A stretch of DNA of 64,000 bases from Myroides marinus. GTDB taxonomy: Bacteria; Bacteroidota; Bacteroidia; Flavobacteriales; Flavobacteriaceae. The stretch is from assembly GCF_900109075.1 (NCBI RefSeq), contig NZ_FNYS01000003.1, positions 1-64,000 on the forward strand. Direction: 5' to 3'. Made by a program: the position numbers and the translations under genes. The notes under the pieces are model-generated. The model was not told the origin of the DNA, searched no databases, and saw only the letters and a program-made list of their open reading frames with translations. This document shows, one piece after another, positions 25,414 to 36,100 of the stretch (its first letter is position 1; the number at the start of each line of letters is the position of its first letter).

Positions 25414-27456
25414 ATGATCCTCTTTGGTTATCTAAAATTAAATACACGAATATTTTATTTATTAGTGCCTATCCTGTGTTTAGCGATGCATAGTTGTATT
25501 AAGAAGGAAGTGTCGAATCCAAAGATACAAGATTCTTTAAGAGCCTTTATAGATCAATATGTTGATTATTCTGCAGATTCTATTGATATAACGAAGAGAG
25601 ACTCTATATCTAGAATTATCTTATCTCTACCTAATTCCAAAATAAATAGAGAGCTTACCAAAGATTTTATCTTTAAAACTAAGTGTGAGAAAGAAGTTGC
25701 AGATTACTTTTTAAAATGTTCCTTAGAAGATAAAGATAGTTTAGGTGTTGGAAATGCATACTTTTATATAGGAGATTATTACCTAAGAAAACAAATGCAC
25801 GATAGTGCTTATTCTTATTTTTTACAAGCTGAAAATGCTTTTGATCTTATAAAGGATTCAATAAATTTAAGTAAAACTTTATTACAAAAAGCAGTAGTAT
25901 TATCTAAGAATGGTGTTTTTTCAGAAGCAGAAAAGCAAGTCTTACATTCATTAAATTATAATACTTCAGAGACACCAATATATCATAAACAAATGCAGTT
26001 TATGATAATAGGTGATGTATTTAGTGGGTTAGGTATGTTAGATGATGCTACGTATTTCTATTCACAGGCATTAGATATGCTAAATTATGATGAGCTTAAA
26101 TCTGTTTCGTCACCAGGAATAAATAATCTAAAAATTGTTTATTTGACCTCTAGTCTTGGAAATATATATATTGAACAAGAGAAATATGATCAAGCAGATG
26201 CTCTTTTTAATAAAATAATTGAGAAGTATATTGATCGTAAAAATTTAAATTCAGAAAGATATTATGCATATGTAGCTATTAGTTTAGCTAATTTAAAAAT
26301 GAAACAACACGATCTGCCTAAAGTATATTCTTTGTTAGAAGAAGCAGTTAATATTGGAAAGAAGAATAAGAACCGTATCATAATTCATAGTGCTCAGCTT
26401 AGCTTAGTGGAGTATTATTATTTAAATGGACAAAAGGAATTAGCAGGGCCTCTTTTAGATACGATAAATACGGAGGTCAAAGAGGTAGGTGATTTCAAAA
26501 GTCAATTGAAGGCATTAGAGCTATATCTTGCCTATGCAGGGGGAGATTCATCTAAGTATTTTGAAGATTATATAGAGATAGGTAAGCTCTTTAAAGGAGA
26601 AACAAATCTAGTTAAAAATAACTTTATACGAATTAAAGCTGAAACAGCTAAGTTGCTAAAATTAAATAGACAATTAAGCGATAAAAATAAATTGCTTACT
26701 GTTATTGGTGCATGTTTATTCGTTATTATATGTAGTATTTTAGTTATTTATCTATATCGTTCTAAAATGAAAGAAGTTCGGTTAATAAAAATGTTTCAAC
26801 GTGATACTGAACAGTATTATAACTCTGTTATTAATATTCAGAACTATTTAAACTTAGTTAAAGATAGGGAAAGGAGTAGTATGGCTAAAGAATTAAATGA
26901 TGGAGTCTTAAATCGATTATTTGCAACGCGCTTTTCCTTAATTCAATTAGGAGAAAAAGAGATAGAAAGTAAAAAAAGCATTTTAATAGATGAAATATTA
27001 GAAGTTGAACGTTATATAAGAGATATTTCACATACTATAGTAAATGAACAGGCTATTGAAATACAGGGTTTTGAGCAATTGATTCGCGAATTAGTTTTAG
27101 TGTATAGTAAAGAATCAACAATCAAGTTTAAGGTAGAAATAGATCCCTTATTAGATATTGAAAATTTAAGTCATCAGAAGAAAATTAATATATATCGTTC
27201 TATACAAGAAATGTTACAGAATGTTCTAATTCATTCAAAATGTAGTATATGTACTATATATTTTGGACATAAAACACCTTCTTTATTAGAGTTAAAAATA
27301 GTTGATAATGGTAAAGGTTTTGATAGTCGGGTTACTAAGAAAGGAACTGGTTTATTGAATATTAAAGAAAGAATAGAACTTATTAATGGTAAGGTTTTTA
27401 TCATTAGTAAAATAGGAGGTGGTACTACATTTTTATTTGTCATCCCTATTTCATAA
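25414..27456 (+). CDS. TPR-containing sensor kinase homologue with Asn in place of the phospho-acceptor His
   Basis: 680 residues. The N-terminus (LLVPILCLAMHSCIKK) resembles a lipoprotein signal. A helical repeat region (TPR-like) extends to about 420 and would be periplasmic. One membrane span lies near 430-450 (TVIGACLFVIICSILVIYLY). Then come a dimerisation helix and a HATPase_c domain with N-box QEMLQNVLIHSK, G1 box DNGKGFD and G2 region GTGLLNIKERIE. In this LuxR-pathway kinase family the acceptor lies in ELHDG; here residues 493-497 read ELNDG, with Asn495 (codon 26896-26898). It is probably a pseudokinase or partner of the next gene's kinase. No response regulator is adjacent. Confidence 0.85.
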   Translation: MILFGYLKLNTRIFYLLVPILCLAMHSCIKKEVSNPKIQDSLRAFIDQYVDYSADSIDITKRDSISRIILSLPNSKINRELTKDFIFKTKCEKEVADYFLKCSLEDKDSLGVGNAYFYIGDYYLRKQMHDSAYSYFLQAENAFDLIKDSINLSKTLLQKAVVLSKNGVFSEAEKQVLHSLNYNTSETPIYHKQMQFMIIGDVFSGLGMLDDATYFYSQALDMLNYDELKSVSSPGINNLKIVYLTSSLGNIYIEQEKYDQADALFNKIIEKYIDRKNLNSERYYAYVAISLANLKMKQHDLPKVYSLLEEAVNIGKKNKNRIIIHSAQLSLVEYYYLNGQKELAGPLLDTINTEVKEVGDFKSQLKALELYLAYAGGDSSKYFEDYIEIGKLFKGETNLVKNNFIRIKAETAKLLKLNRQLSDKNKLLTVIGACLFVIICSILVIYLYRSKMKEVRLIKMFQRDTEQYYNSVINIQNYLNLVKDRERSSMAKELNDGVLNRLFATRFSLIQLGEKEIESKKSILIDEILEVERYIRDISHTIVNEQAIEIQGFEQLIRELVLVYSKESTIKFKVEIDPLLDIENLSHQKKINIYRSIQEMLQNVLIHSKCSICTIYFGHKTPSLLELKIVDNGKGFDSRVTKKGTGLLNIKERIELINGKVFIISKIGGGTTFLFVIPIS

Positions 27457-27609
27457 TTTATGACAAGAATTGTGTAATAGATAGTTTATGTTTTTGTTAT
27501 TTGTGATTCTTTTAGGTTTATATTATTATATATTATGTGTGAATTGTATGTCTTCTTTGTAATATTAGTATTTAAGATGTTATTGTGTTAAGTCTGTTAA
27601 AATGTTGTA

Positions 27610-27617
27610 TATCTTTG
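27610..27617 (+). promoter_or_regulatory. Candidate -7 box of the second kinase gene
   Basis: TATCTTTG matches TAnnTTTG, 45 bases before the ATG at 27663. A TTGT about 23 bases upstream could be the -33 element. It suggests the two kinase genes can be transcribed separately. Confidence 0.45.
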
Positions 27618-27662
27618 TTTTACTCTAGATAAAAGCGAGTAGGAGTACTTATAAAGCTTAGA

Positions 27663-29699
27663 ATGACTAATAACTTATTAAAATGTTTATTGTGTGTTTT
27701 TATATTACTTTTTCTTTCTAATTGTGATAAGAGAGAAAGTAAACATGATATACAGATAACAGATATAAAAAGTTTTATAGAAAATTATAATCGCTTTAAT
27801 ACTACAGATAAAGACAAAGCAAGTGCAGACTCTGTCGGACAGATTTTAATTAAGTTAAAAAATACTCAGAGCACTAGAGATGTATTACGTAGATATATCT
27901 TATTGACTGGTGCAGATAGGAATTATATTGAGGAATTATTTAAAAAATCTAGAAAAAAGGAAGACTATAGTAATGAAGCCCACGCTTACTTTTTGTTAGG
28001 GCAATATTTCAGTAAAAAGTTTCAGACTGATAGTACATTCTATAATTATACCAAGGCTGAATTCTTATTTAAAACAATACATGATTCTATAAGTCTTCAG
28101 GATGTATATGCACATAAAGCCGTATTACTTATAAATCACAGAATATTTCTAGAAGGACAAACACAAATTCTAGAAGCTATGAGCATTAACCAGAGTAATA
28201 AAAGTGCAAAAGCAAAATACTCTGAAAGCATGATTATGGCTAATGCTTTAACTGGGCTAGAGCAATATGGTGAAGCTCTTAGGGAATCGGATAAAGCATT
28301 TGAGTTATTAGAAGATCCTGAAATGCAAAGTGTACTTAATGAAGATGCTATCAGGTTAAATAAAATAACCATTTATGCAAATATTGCTGAAGTATATATT
28401 AAGCAAGGAGAATATGAAAAGGCAAAAGAACTTATTAAAAATACTATCAATAATTACATTGTAAATGAGTCTCTTTATGATTCACTGATGCTAGCTCATT
28501 TATTACTGAGTTTATCTGAGGCTGATTTAAGAAGTGGAAGTTATCAAAATGTGGAGCGAAATTTAAAACAAGCTATTGTTTTACAAGCGAAATATAATAA
28601 TGTTCAAGATTTAAATGCTTGTAGGATAGTTCTAGCTGAGTTCTATTATTTACAAGGTAGGGAGAAAGAAGCTCAAGAACTAGTTAGAGATATAATGAAC
28701 TATGCTCAAGGTACAAGAGAGTTAGTGTTAGAGAAGAATATCTTAACAGTATTATTAAAGTATAAAAAAGAGGATTATCAGAAGAATTTTATACGATACG
28801 AGGAACTTAATAAGCTTATTCTTGAAGAAAATAATGTTGTTAAAAATACATTTGCTAGATTGAGTTTTGAGGCAGATAATTTACAAAGGACTAATGAAAA
28901 GCTTTTAAGCCAAAAGGAATTAATAACTAAGATTGGTGGTGTTTTATTTTTTATTGCCATATCTGTTTTCTTTATTATACTATTTAGACAAAAGTCAAAA
29001 GAAGTTTCTTTGATAAAATTGTTACAACGTGATACTGAAAAATATTATGATTCTATTTTAAATGTACAAAATGAGTTAAATGAGGCACGAAATCTGGAAA
29101 GAAAAGAAATAGCAAAAGAGCTTCATGAAGGGGTATTAAATCGGCTGTTTGTTACTAGGTTCTTATTGATGCAGGTTAGTAAAGAATCAGTAGATGAGCA
29201 TAAGATTTCATTGATTAATGAAGTAAAAGAAGTAGAAAAATATATTAGGGGAGTATCACATTCGTTAGCGAATACAGAAGATTTTAAAATCAATGAATTT
29301 GATCAATTATTAGAGGATTTAGTTCAAATACAAAATAGAAGTGAAGTAACTATTTTTAAACTTTATATGGATAAAGAAGTATGCTTTGATAAGCTTACTA
29401 ATCAGTATAAAGTACATATATATAGAATTGTACAGGAATGCCTTCAGAATGTACATAAACATGCAAATGCAACAGAATGTGTTGTGCAGTTTCTAAATAA
29501 TAACAATGAAGCTTTCAAAGTTATAATAAAGGATAATGGGCAAGGCTTTGATGCTGATATCGTAAAAAGAGGAATTGGCTTTGCAAATATTAAAGATAGA
29601 ATCGAGTTTATGAAAGGTAAATTAATTATTGATAGTAAACCAGGAGAAGGAACAGTTATTTCTTTTGTTGTAGAAACTAAGAAAGTACAAAAACGTTAA
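27663..29699 (+). CDS. TPR-containing sensor histidine kinase (HisKA_3/LuxR-pathway type)
   Basis: 678 residues, a paralogue of the preceding gene along its whole length. It has a lipoprotein-like start (CLLCVFILLFLSNCDKRES), helical TPR-like repeats to about 415, a single span near 423-445 (ITKIGGVLFFIAISVFFIIL) and a cytoplasmic kinase core. The acceptor His488 is in ELHEG, the N-box is QECLQNVHKHAN, and DNGQGFD and GIGFANIKDRIEF complete the ATP site. It should autophosphorylate and act on a NarL/LuxR-type regulator that is not encoded nearby. The ligand sensed by the repeat domain is unknown. Confidence 0.88.
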   Translation: MTNNLLKCLLCVFILLFLSNCDKRESKHDIQITDIKSFIENYNRFNTTDKDKASADSVGQILIKLKNTQSTRDVLRRYILLTGADRNYIEELFKKSRKKEDYSNEAHAYFLLGQYFSKKFQTDSTFYNYTKAEFLFKTIHDSISLQDVYAHKAVLLINHRIFLEGQTQILEAMSINQSNKSAKAKYSESMIMANALTGLEQYGEALRESDKAFELLEDPEMQSVLNEDAIRLNKITIYANIAEVYIKQGEYEKAKELIKNTINNYIVNESLYDSLMLAHLLLSLSEADLRSGSYQNVERNLKQAIVLQAKYNNVQDLNACRIVLAEFYYLQGREKEAQELVRDIMNYAQGTRELVLEKNILTVLLKYKKEDYQKNFIRYEELNKLILEENNVVKNTFARLSFEADNLQRTNEKLLSQKELITKIGGVLFFIAISVFFIILFRQKSKEVSLIKLLQRDTEKYYDSILNVQNELNEARNLERKEIAKELHEGVLNRLFVTRFLLMQVSKESVDEHKISLINEVKEVEKYIRGVSHSLANTEDFKINEFDQLLEDLVQIQNRSEVTIFKLYMDKEVCFDKLTNQYKVHIYRIVQECLQNVHKHANATECVVQFLNNNNEAFKVIIKDNGQGFDADIVKRGIGFANIKDRIEFMKGKLIIDSKPGEGTVISFVVETKKVQKR

Positions 29700-29719
29700 T
29701 TATTATCATTTATAAAAGC

Positions 29720-29760
29720 AAAACGCCCTTATAAGTTATATTCATATAAGGGCGTTTTTT
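29720..29760. terminator. Bidirectional terminator between the kinase gene and creD
   Basis: AAAACGCCCTTATA and TATAAGGGCGTTTT arms with a short loop; poly-A and poly-T on either side serve both convergent genes. Confidence 0.9.
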
Positions 29761-29761
29761 A

Positions 29762-31048
29762 TTATTCTTTTTCTGAAGAAAACTTAATTCTTCTTGAGAA
29801 ATACATTAGTATCGCGAGTATAGTAAATAGACCTAAACTACCAACTATTAGCGCAGCTTCTTTTAGTTGTAATAAGAAGAATAAGAAAGCATACAATGCC
29901 GCTAATAACCCAAATATTGTCATAGCAATACGTCTGTTCTTAGATAATCCGTAAATAAATGAGGTAATTAAAAGTATGGTTGCTGAAGCAGATATGGCAT
30001 AAGCTATCGTAAATCCTAAGTATTCTGCAAAAGAGAGTAGGAGTACAAAGTTTATACATAATGCTAATCCGACAAGCGTGTAATGAAGAAGATTAATAGC
30101 TAGATTCTTTATATTTTCCATAAAGAAGAAGGTTGCAAATGTTAATCCTATAAAAAGTAAGGCATACTTGGTTGCTCTATTTACTTTACTATAAAAATCG
30201 TTCATCTGTAAAAACTTTAATCCAAAACTGTAATCTTGAAGTTGGTGTATTGTTTCTAGATTAGAGTTAATTGGAATAGACTGATAAATAGTCCATTTAG
30301 AGTTTTCGTTGATTGTTTGTTTCTCATCTGTTTCTGGTAAATAATTACCTACATATTTGATATCCTTATAATCAGATTTGATATTTACATTTGTTTGCTT
30401 AGCTGTGGCTAAGAAGTTTAATTCTGTAGAACCTTTTAGTAGGATAGGGAAACTGATCTCTTCTAGATTGATATCCTTATCCAATATATCATAACTTAAA
30501 AAATTATAAGCAGGCGCAGCCATTAAATTTCTGTCTTGTTCAAAGAACTGTTTAGAATTTTTGTTAATGAAAATCTCTTGAGTAAATCCTTTACTATCCG
30601 ATACAGAGAAGATTATTTTAGCACTACTAAAAGCTTCTTTATCTATTAGATTTAATTTAGTTGCTAATTCATCTAAAGTTGGAAAACTCGCATTAATAAA
30701 TAGATTAGTATTGTATAACGTTACTTCATACAAACTCCTTTTCTTTACTTGTGTTTTAATATCTCCTGTAATATCTTGTTTAGTAGGTGCTTGTAGGTAA
30801 CTGTGTTTTTGTCTCATTATTTTACCATCTTCAGCAATAAAGCTTGTGCTATATTCTACTAATACAAATGGACCAAAGATAGTCTGATCTCGTCCCCATT
30901 TAGAGGTAACTTCGGTAATGACTTCAGTTTGAAAGTTCTCTCTTTCGGATATTAAACTACTTATAAAAGGCAATGTAATTAATAACATAAGAGATAATAC
31001 TGCGATTATCAATCCTTTAATCATTGGTTTTTGATTTTCTTTTATCAT
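29762..31048 (-). CDS. creD: CreD family inner membrane protein
   Basis: A 428-residue protein. One N-terminal span (GLIIAVLSLMLLITLPFISSL) is followed by a large periplasmic domain containing RDQTIFGPFVLVEY, typical of CreD. About five or six spans fill the last third. In E. coli CreD is induced by the CreBC system and affects envelope integrity and colicin tolerance; its biochemistry is unknown. In this window it is the last gene of a three-gene unit after a membrane protein and a small winged-helix regulator, instead of a two-component system. The regulator probably controls it. Confidence 0.88.
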   Translation of the reverse strand: MIKENQKPMIKGLIIAVLSLMLLITLPFISSLISERENFQTEVITEVTSKWGRDQTIFGPFVLVEYSTSFIAEDGKIMRQKHSYLQAPTKQDITGDIKTQVKKRSLYEVTLYNTNLFINASFPTLDELATKLNLIDKEAFSSAKIIFSVSDSKGFTQEIFINKNSKQFFEQDRNLMAAPAYNFLSYDILDKDINLEEISFPILLKGSTELNFLATAKQTNVNIKSDYKDIKYVGNYLPETDEKQTINENSKWTIYQSIPINSNLETIHQLQDYSFGLKFLQMNDFYSKVNRATKYALLFIGLTFATFFFMENIKNLAINLLHYTLVGLALCINFVLLLSFAEYLGFTIAYAISASATILLITSFIYGLSKNRRIAMTIFGLLAALYAFLFFLLQLKEAALIVGSLGLFTILAILMYFSRRIKFSSEKE

Positions 31049-31099
31049 AATACATGTTTTAAAAGCACTTTGTTTTTCAAAGTGTTTGGGTAAAAAAAA

Positions 31100-31399
31100 T
31101 TATTTCAATGTTTTTATTATATTTTCTAAATAAGCAAGGTGCTGTTTGAAGGCATATTTACCTTCTTCGGTAGCTGAGTAGGTAGTGTTTGTCTTTCTAC
31201 CTACGAATCCTTTAGTAACTGTAATATAGTTACTATCTTCTAAGTTTTTAAGATGAGATGCAAGGTTACCATCTGTTAAGTCTAGATATTCTTTTAGATC
31301 TTTAAACGAAAGTGATTCATCGACCATCAATCCGCTCATTATTCCTACTCGGATGCGGTTGTCAAAGACTTTGTTTAATTTTTCTAAATCGAATTTCAT
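31100..31399 (-). CDS. Winged-helix transcriptional regulator
   Basis: A 99-residue DNA-binding protein. FKDLKEYLDLTDGNLASHLK near 37-56 is the helix-turn-helix. The wing (NYITVTKGFVGRKTNTTYSAT) follows, and TEEGKYAFKQHLAYLENII is the dimerisation helix. The pattern is that of the short MarR/ArsR-like HTH_34 group. It lies 4 bases after the membrane protein gene and 51 before creD, so it probably autoregulates this operon. The effector is not known. Confidence 0.85.
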   Translation of the reverse strand: MKFDLEKLNKVFDNRIRVGIMSGLMVDESLSFKDLKEYLDLTDGNLASHLKNLEDSNYITVTKGFVGRKTNTTYSATEEGKYAFKQHLAYLENIIKTLK

Positions 31400-31403
31400 A
31401 TTC

Positions 31404-32036
31404 TTATTGTTTTATTTTATCGTATTTATTCCATAGGATTACTCCATAAAGCAAATGTACTAAACCAAATCCAAGAGCCCAGAACAATAAGGTATAATCT
31501 ATAAAATAGAATGCTAATAATCCCAGTATAATCTCTAGTGCAGCAATACCTTTTACTTCTTTGACAGTATCTTCTTGAACGCTAAATAATGCTAAACCAT
31601 AGAACACAAGTGTAGTAGGTAGAGCTAGCTGTAATAAATAGTGATTATAAAAAATAAGACATAATATACCAGCTACTATTAAAGGAATAGAGAAACGGAC
31701 TAATAAACGTTTAGTAACCTTGTTTAAGAAAGACTTTCCTTGTTTACGAGTCTTCTTAATCGTGAAGTAAAACCCTCCTGCTACAGCTACTATAAATGTT
31801 ATTAAAGCTAGTGATAATAACATACCTGCTGTGTAAGAGGTTTGATAAGGATCACTTGTAGTTAAGTTCTCATAAGTATATGTAGAGGATGTTTGCCACC
31901 AATATAGAATAGCAGAAGCCCCAAGTCCACATAATCCAACCCAAATACCGCTCCATCCACTAAGGCTTAAAAACTTAGTAGAACGTTCCATAATCGACTT
32001 GATTTGATTTAAATCTTCAATAGCTTTATTTGTCAT
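31404..32036 (-). CDS. Conserved membrane protein of the creD operon
   Basis: 210 residues. A short cytoplasmic N-terminus (IEDLNQIKSIMERSTKFLSL) precedes about six hydrophobic segments, including a GLCGLGASAILYWW span near 34-47 and LALITFIVAVAGGFYF near 75-90. No catalytic motif is seen. It is the first gene of the unit, with a -7 box 21 bases upstream. Proteins of this type commonly precede the winged-helix gene in flavobacterial creD loci, as far as I recall. The function is unknown. Confidence 0.75.
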   Translation of the reverse strand: MTNKAIEDLNQIKSIMERSTKFLSLSGWSGIWVGLCGLGASAILYWWQTSSTYTYENLTTSDPYQTSYTAGMLLSLALITFIVAVAGGFYFTIKKTRKQGKSFLNKVTKRLLVRFSIPLIVAGILCLIFYNHYLLQLALPTTLVFYGLALFSVQEDTVKEVKGIAALEIILGLLAFYFIDYTLLFWALGFGLVHLLYGVILWNKYDKIKQ

Positions 32037-32056
32037 AGTAAAAGTACTTTGAAATA

Positions 32057-32086
32057 CAAAGTTAATAAAATAATGATATGAACAAC
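32057..32086 (-). promoter_or_regulatory. Promoter of the creD operon
   Basis: On the minus strand TAACTTTG (plus 32057-32064) matches TAnnTTTG. GTTG (plus 32083-32086), 18 bases upstream, gives a plausible -33 element. Confidence 0.5.
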
Positions 32087-32276
32087 ATTTGAATAAGAAA
32101 TTGTTTGAAAAATATTCTAATCCTTTATGCTATCTAGTGTTATAGATGGAATAACTGTTCTTTTAAAATCCCAAATAATAATGTTTTAGTTGTGATTATT
32201 GTCAATTGACGCAGAATAAGATGGAAGTAATTCAGTAAATTGATTATTTTCGAACTGATTAATTGATAATTTAAAG

Positions 32277-33044
32277 ATGATGGATCATACATATAGATTT
32301 GTAACAGAGAAGGAATTAAATGCACAAGAGAGTAGTATTTATGGTGAGCAAGTAGAACAATTTAATGTTTGGCCTGCATATATTTTAGCAGGTAAGGTTA
32401 ATCAAGAATATTGGGAGGTAATCTATGATATCTTTTCAGAGTATCAATTCTTTATGTTAGAAGGAGATATTGTGATAGGTAATGGCAATTGTATTCCTTT
32501 GCATTTGACTAAAGAGGAACTGTCAGATTTACCTGATGGTGGTTGGGATTGGGCATTAGAGAAGGCTGTGAAAGATTATGAGAAAGGATTAGTGCCAAAT
32601 ACACTTTGTGCTTTGCAAATAGGTTTAAACAAAGAATATCAAGGTAAGGGGATAAGTAATTTGTTAATTAGTTTTATGAAAACAATTGCTCTTAATAAAA
32701 AGAAGGAGTCCTTTATCTTACCTATACGTCCTAATCTTAAAACGAATTTCCCTTTAATCCCAATGGAAGATTATATACAATGGGTAAATAAAGAAGGATT
32801 GCCTTATGATGCGTGGATTAGAACTCATGTAAAAGGAGGTGCAAGTATTGTGAAAATATGTAAGCAATCTATGTATGTAGAAGGAACAATCGAAGAGTGG
32901 GAGTTATGGACAGGACTTGTTTTTCAAAGTTCAGGAGAGTATCTATTGCCTAGACTACTTAATCCTATAACAATAGATTTGACTTTAAATAAAGGGACTT
33001 ATATAGAGCCTAATGTCTGGATGCAGTATGACCTAACAAGATAA
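32277..33044 (+). CDS. GNAT-like acetyltransferase family protein
   Basis: 255 residues. The centre (LCALQIGLNKEYQGKGISNLLISFMK, about residues 112-137) has the Q-x-x-G-K-G CoA-binding loop of GNATs. After it the usual motif B is not evident; instead there is a long C-terminal part (YIQWVNKEGLPYDAWIRTHV). A related layout occurs in large GNAT-like proteins without a known acceptor. Two adjacent ATGs are possible starts (32277, 32280). It is a single gene between the divergent creD operon and icmF. Confidence 0.7.
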   Translation: MMDHTYRFVTEKELNAQESSIYGEQVEQFNVWPAYILAGKVNQEYWEVIYDIFSEYQFFMLEGDIVIGNGNCIPLHLTKEELSDLPDGGWDWALEKAVKDYEKGLVPNTLCALQIGLNKEYQGKGISNLLISFMKTIALNKKKESFILPIRPNLKTNFPLIPMEDYIQWVNKEGLPYDAWIRTHVKGGASIVKICKQSMYVEGTIEEWELWTGLVFQSSGEYLLPRLLNPITIDLTLNKGTYIEPNVWMQYDLTR

Positions 33045-33174
33045 ACTTCTTTATATAGAGGAAGTAATTCATTGTGTTCTTAGGTGTATAGAGCCTTGTA
33101 GCCAAATCTTTTATGGCTAGTAGTGTATTTAGTGAATATTTATTATATTGGCATTCTACAAAAACTAATAAATT

Positions 33175-36100
33175 ATGCAACAAAATACTCCCTATACGCC
33201 TACTAACAAGGTGCGTATAGTTACAGCTGCGGCTTTATTTGATGGCCATGATGCAGCGATTAATATTATGCGTCGTATTATTCAATCGACGGGATGTGAG
33301 GTAATCCACTTAGGACATGATAAAAGCGTTGAAGAAGTAGTAAATACTGCAATACAAGAAGACGCTAACGCTATAGCAATGACTTCTTACCAAGGAGGAC
33401 ATAATGAATACTTTAAATACATGTACGACCTTTTGAAAGAAAAAGGAGCAGGACATATCCGAATCGTTGGAGGAGGAGGAGGAGTAATTCTTCCAAGTGA
33501 AATCAAAGAATTAATGGATTACGGAATCACTCGTTTGTATTCTCCAGATGACGGTCGTGCTATGGGATTACAAGGGATGATTAACGATATGGTACAAGGT
33601 GCGGACTTTCCTACTATGGATCTACAATTACCAGAAGGAAAAGACGTATACCAATCTTTAGCAGATAAAGATATTACTACGATTGCTCGTTTGATTTCTT
33701 TGGCAGAAAACAGAGAAGAAGACTTCCTAAAAGTATTCAAATTCGACGAGGCTAAACATAAAAACACACCAGTATTAGGTATTACAGGAACAGGAGGAGC
33801 AGGTAAGTCATCAATGGTTGACGAGTTAGTTCGTCGTTTCTTGATTGACTTTCCAGAGAAGACAGTAGCATTAGTTTCTGTTGACCCATCTAAACGTAAA
33901 ACAGGAGGAGCGTTATTAGGAGATCGTATTCGTATGAACTCTATTAATAATCCTCGTGTATTTATGCGTTCATTAGCTACTCGTCAGTCTAACTTAGCAT
34001 TATCGCGTTATGTTGAAGAAACACTTCAAGTACTTCAAGTAGCGAATTACGATTTAATTATCTTAGAAACATCAGGTATTGGACAGTCAGATACAGAGAT
34101 CTTAGATCACTCTGATGCTTCGTTATACATTATGACACCTGAGTTTGGTGCAGCTACACAGTTAGAAAAAATCGACATGCTTGACTTCGCTGACATTGTT
34201 GCGATCAACAAGTTTGACAAGCGTGGTGCATTAGATGCAATCAGAGATGTAAAGAAACAATACCAACGCAATCACAACTTATGGGATGTAAATCCTGATG
34301 AGATGCCTGTGTTTGGTACGATTGCTTCTCAGTTTAACGACCCAGGTACTAATGCTTTGTATAAAGCTATTATGGATAAGGTTGTAGAGAAGACAGGTGC
34401 TAACCTAACTTCAAATATGGAGATCACAAAAGAAATGAGTGAGAAGGTATTTGTTATTCCACCTAATCGTACTCGTTACTTATCTGAAATTGCTGAGAAC
34501 AACCGAAAATATGACGAAACTGTATTAACTCAAAAAGAGGTAGCACAGAAGTTATATGGTATTTTTAAAACAGTAGAAACAGTTGCTGGTAAATTACCAG
34601 AAGTTGATAAATCAGGAATAGTTGAAGAAAGTGTTGCGTCTAAAGATGCTGATACGCAACTATTCATCAATCTTCTATTAAAGGAGTTTGACAAGGTGAA
34701 GATGAACTTAGACCCATACAATTGGGAGGTTATCTTAACGTGGGATCAAAAAGTAAACAAATATAAGAACCCAGTATATTCATTTAAAGTACGTGATAAA
34801 GAGATTAAGATTGCTACACATTCAGAGAGTTTATCACACTTACAGATTCCTAAGATTGCTTTGCCGAAGTATGAAGCTTGGGGAGATATCTTGCGTTGGT
34901 CATTACAAGAGAATGTTCCAGGAGAGTTTCCTTTTACTTCAGGACTTTATCCGTTTAAACGTGAGGGAGAAGATCCTACACGTATGTTTGCAGGAGAAGG
35001 TGGGCCAGAACGTACGAATAGACGTTTTCACTATGTGTCTTTAGGGATGCCAGCTAAGCGTTTATCAACTGCTTTTGACTCTGTAACCCTTTATGGTAAC
35101 GACCCAGGACACCGCCCAGATATCTATGGTAAGATTGGTAATGCAGGAGTTTCTATCTGTTGTTTAGATGATGCGAAGAAGCTTTATTCAGGGTTTAACC
35201 TTGCACATGCCTTGACTTCTGTATCGATGACAATCAATGGGCCAGCACCTATGTTATTAGGATTCTTCATGAATGCTGCTATTGATCAGCAATGTGAGAT
35301 CTATATCAAAGAGAATGGGTTAGAAGCAGAAGTTGAAGCAAAGATTGAAGCTATCTATAAGAAGAAAGGTGTTGAAAGACCTCGCTATAATGGAGACTTA
35401 CCAGAAGGTAATGATGGGTTAGGATTAATGCTTTTAGGAGTTACTGGAGACCAAGTATTACCTCAAGAGGTTTATCAAGAGATTAAAAAGAATACTTTAT
35501 CACAAGTACGTGGTACAGTACAAGCAGATATTTTAAAAGAAGATCAAGCACAGAATACTTGTATCTTCTCTACGGAGTTTGCACTTCGTTTGATGGGTGA
35601 CGTACAAGAGTATTTCATTACTAAAAACGTTCGTAACTTCTACTCAGTGTCTATCTCAGGATACCACATTGCAGAGGCAGGAGCAAACCCAATTACCCAA
35701 TTAGCGTTTACATTAGCTAACGGATTTACATATGTAGAATACTACTTAAGTAGAGGAATGGATATTAATGATTTCGGTCCTAACTTATCTTTCTTCTTCT
35801 CTAATGGTATTGATCCAGAATACGCTGTTATTGGACGTGTAGCTCGTCGTATTTGGGCGAAAGCATTAAAGAATAAATATGGTGCTAACGAACGTGCTCA
35901 GATGTTGAAATACCACATCCAGACTTCAGGACGTTCACTTCACGCACAAGAAATTGACTTTAATGATATCCGTACAACGCTTCAGGCGCTTTACGCTATT
36001 TATGATAACTGTAATTCACTTCATACTAACGCGTATGACGAGGCTATTACGACTCCTACAGAAGAATCTGTACGTAGAGCTATGGCAATACAGTTGATCA

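Noticed and set aside
33045..33174. Cobalamin riboswitch before icmF
   Set aside because: The leader is only about 130 bases and lacks any B12-box-like sequence that I can see.
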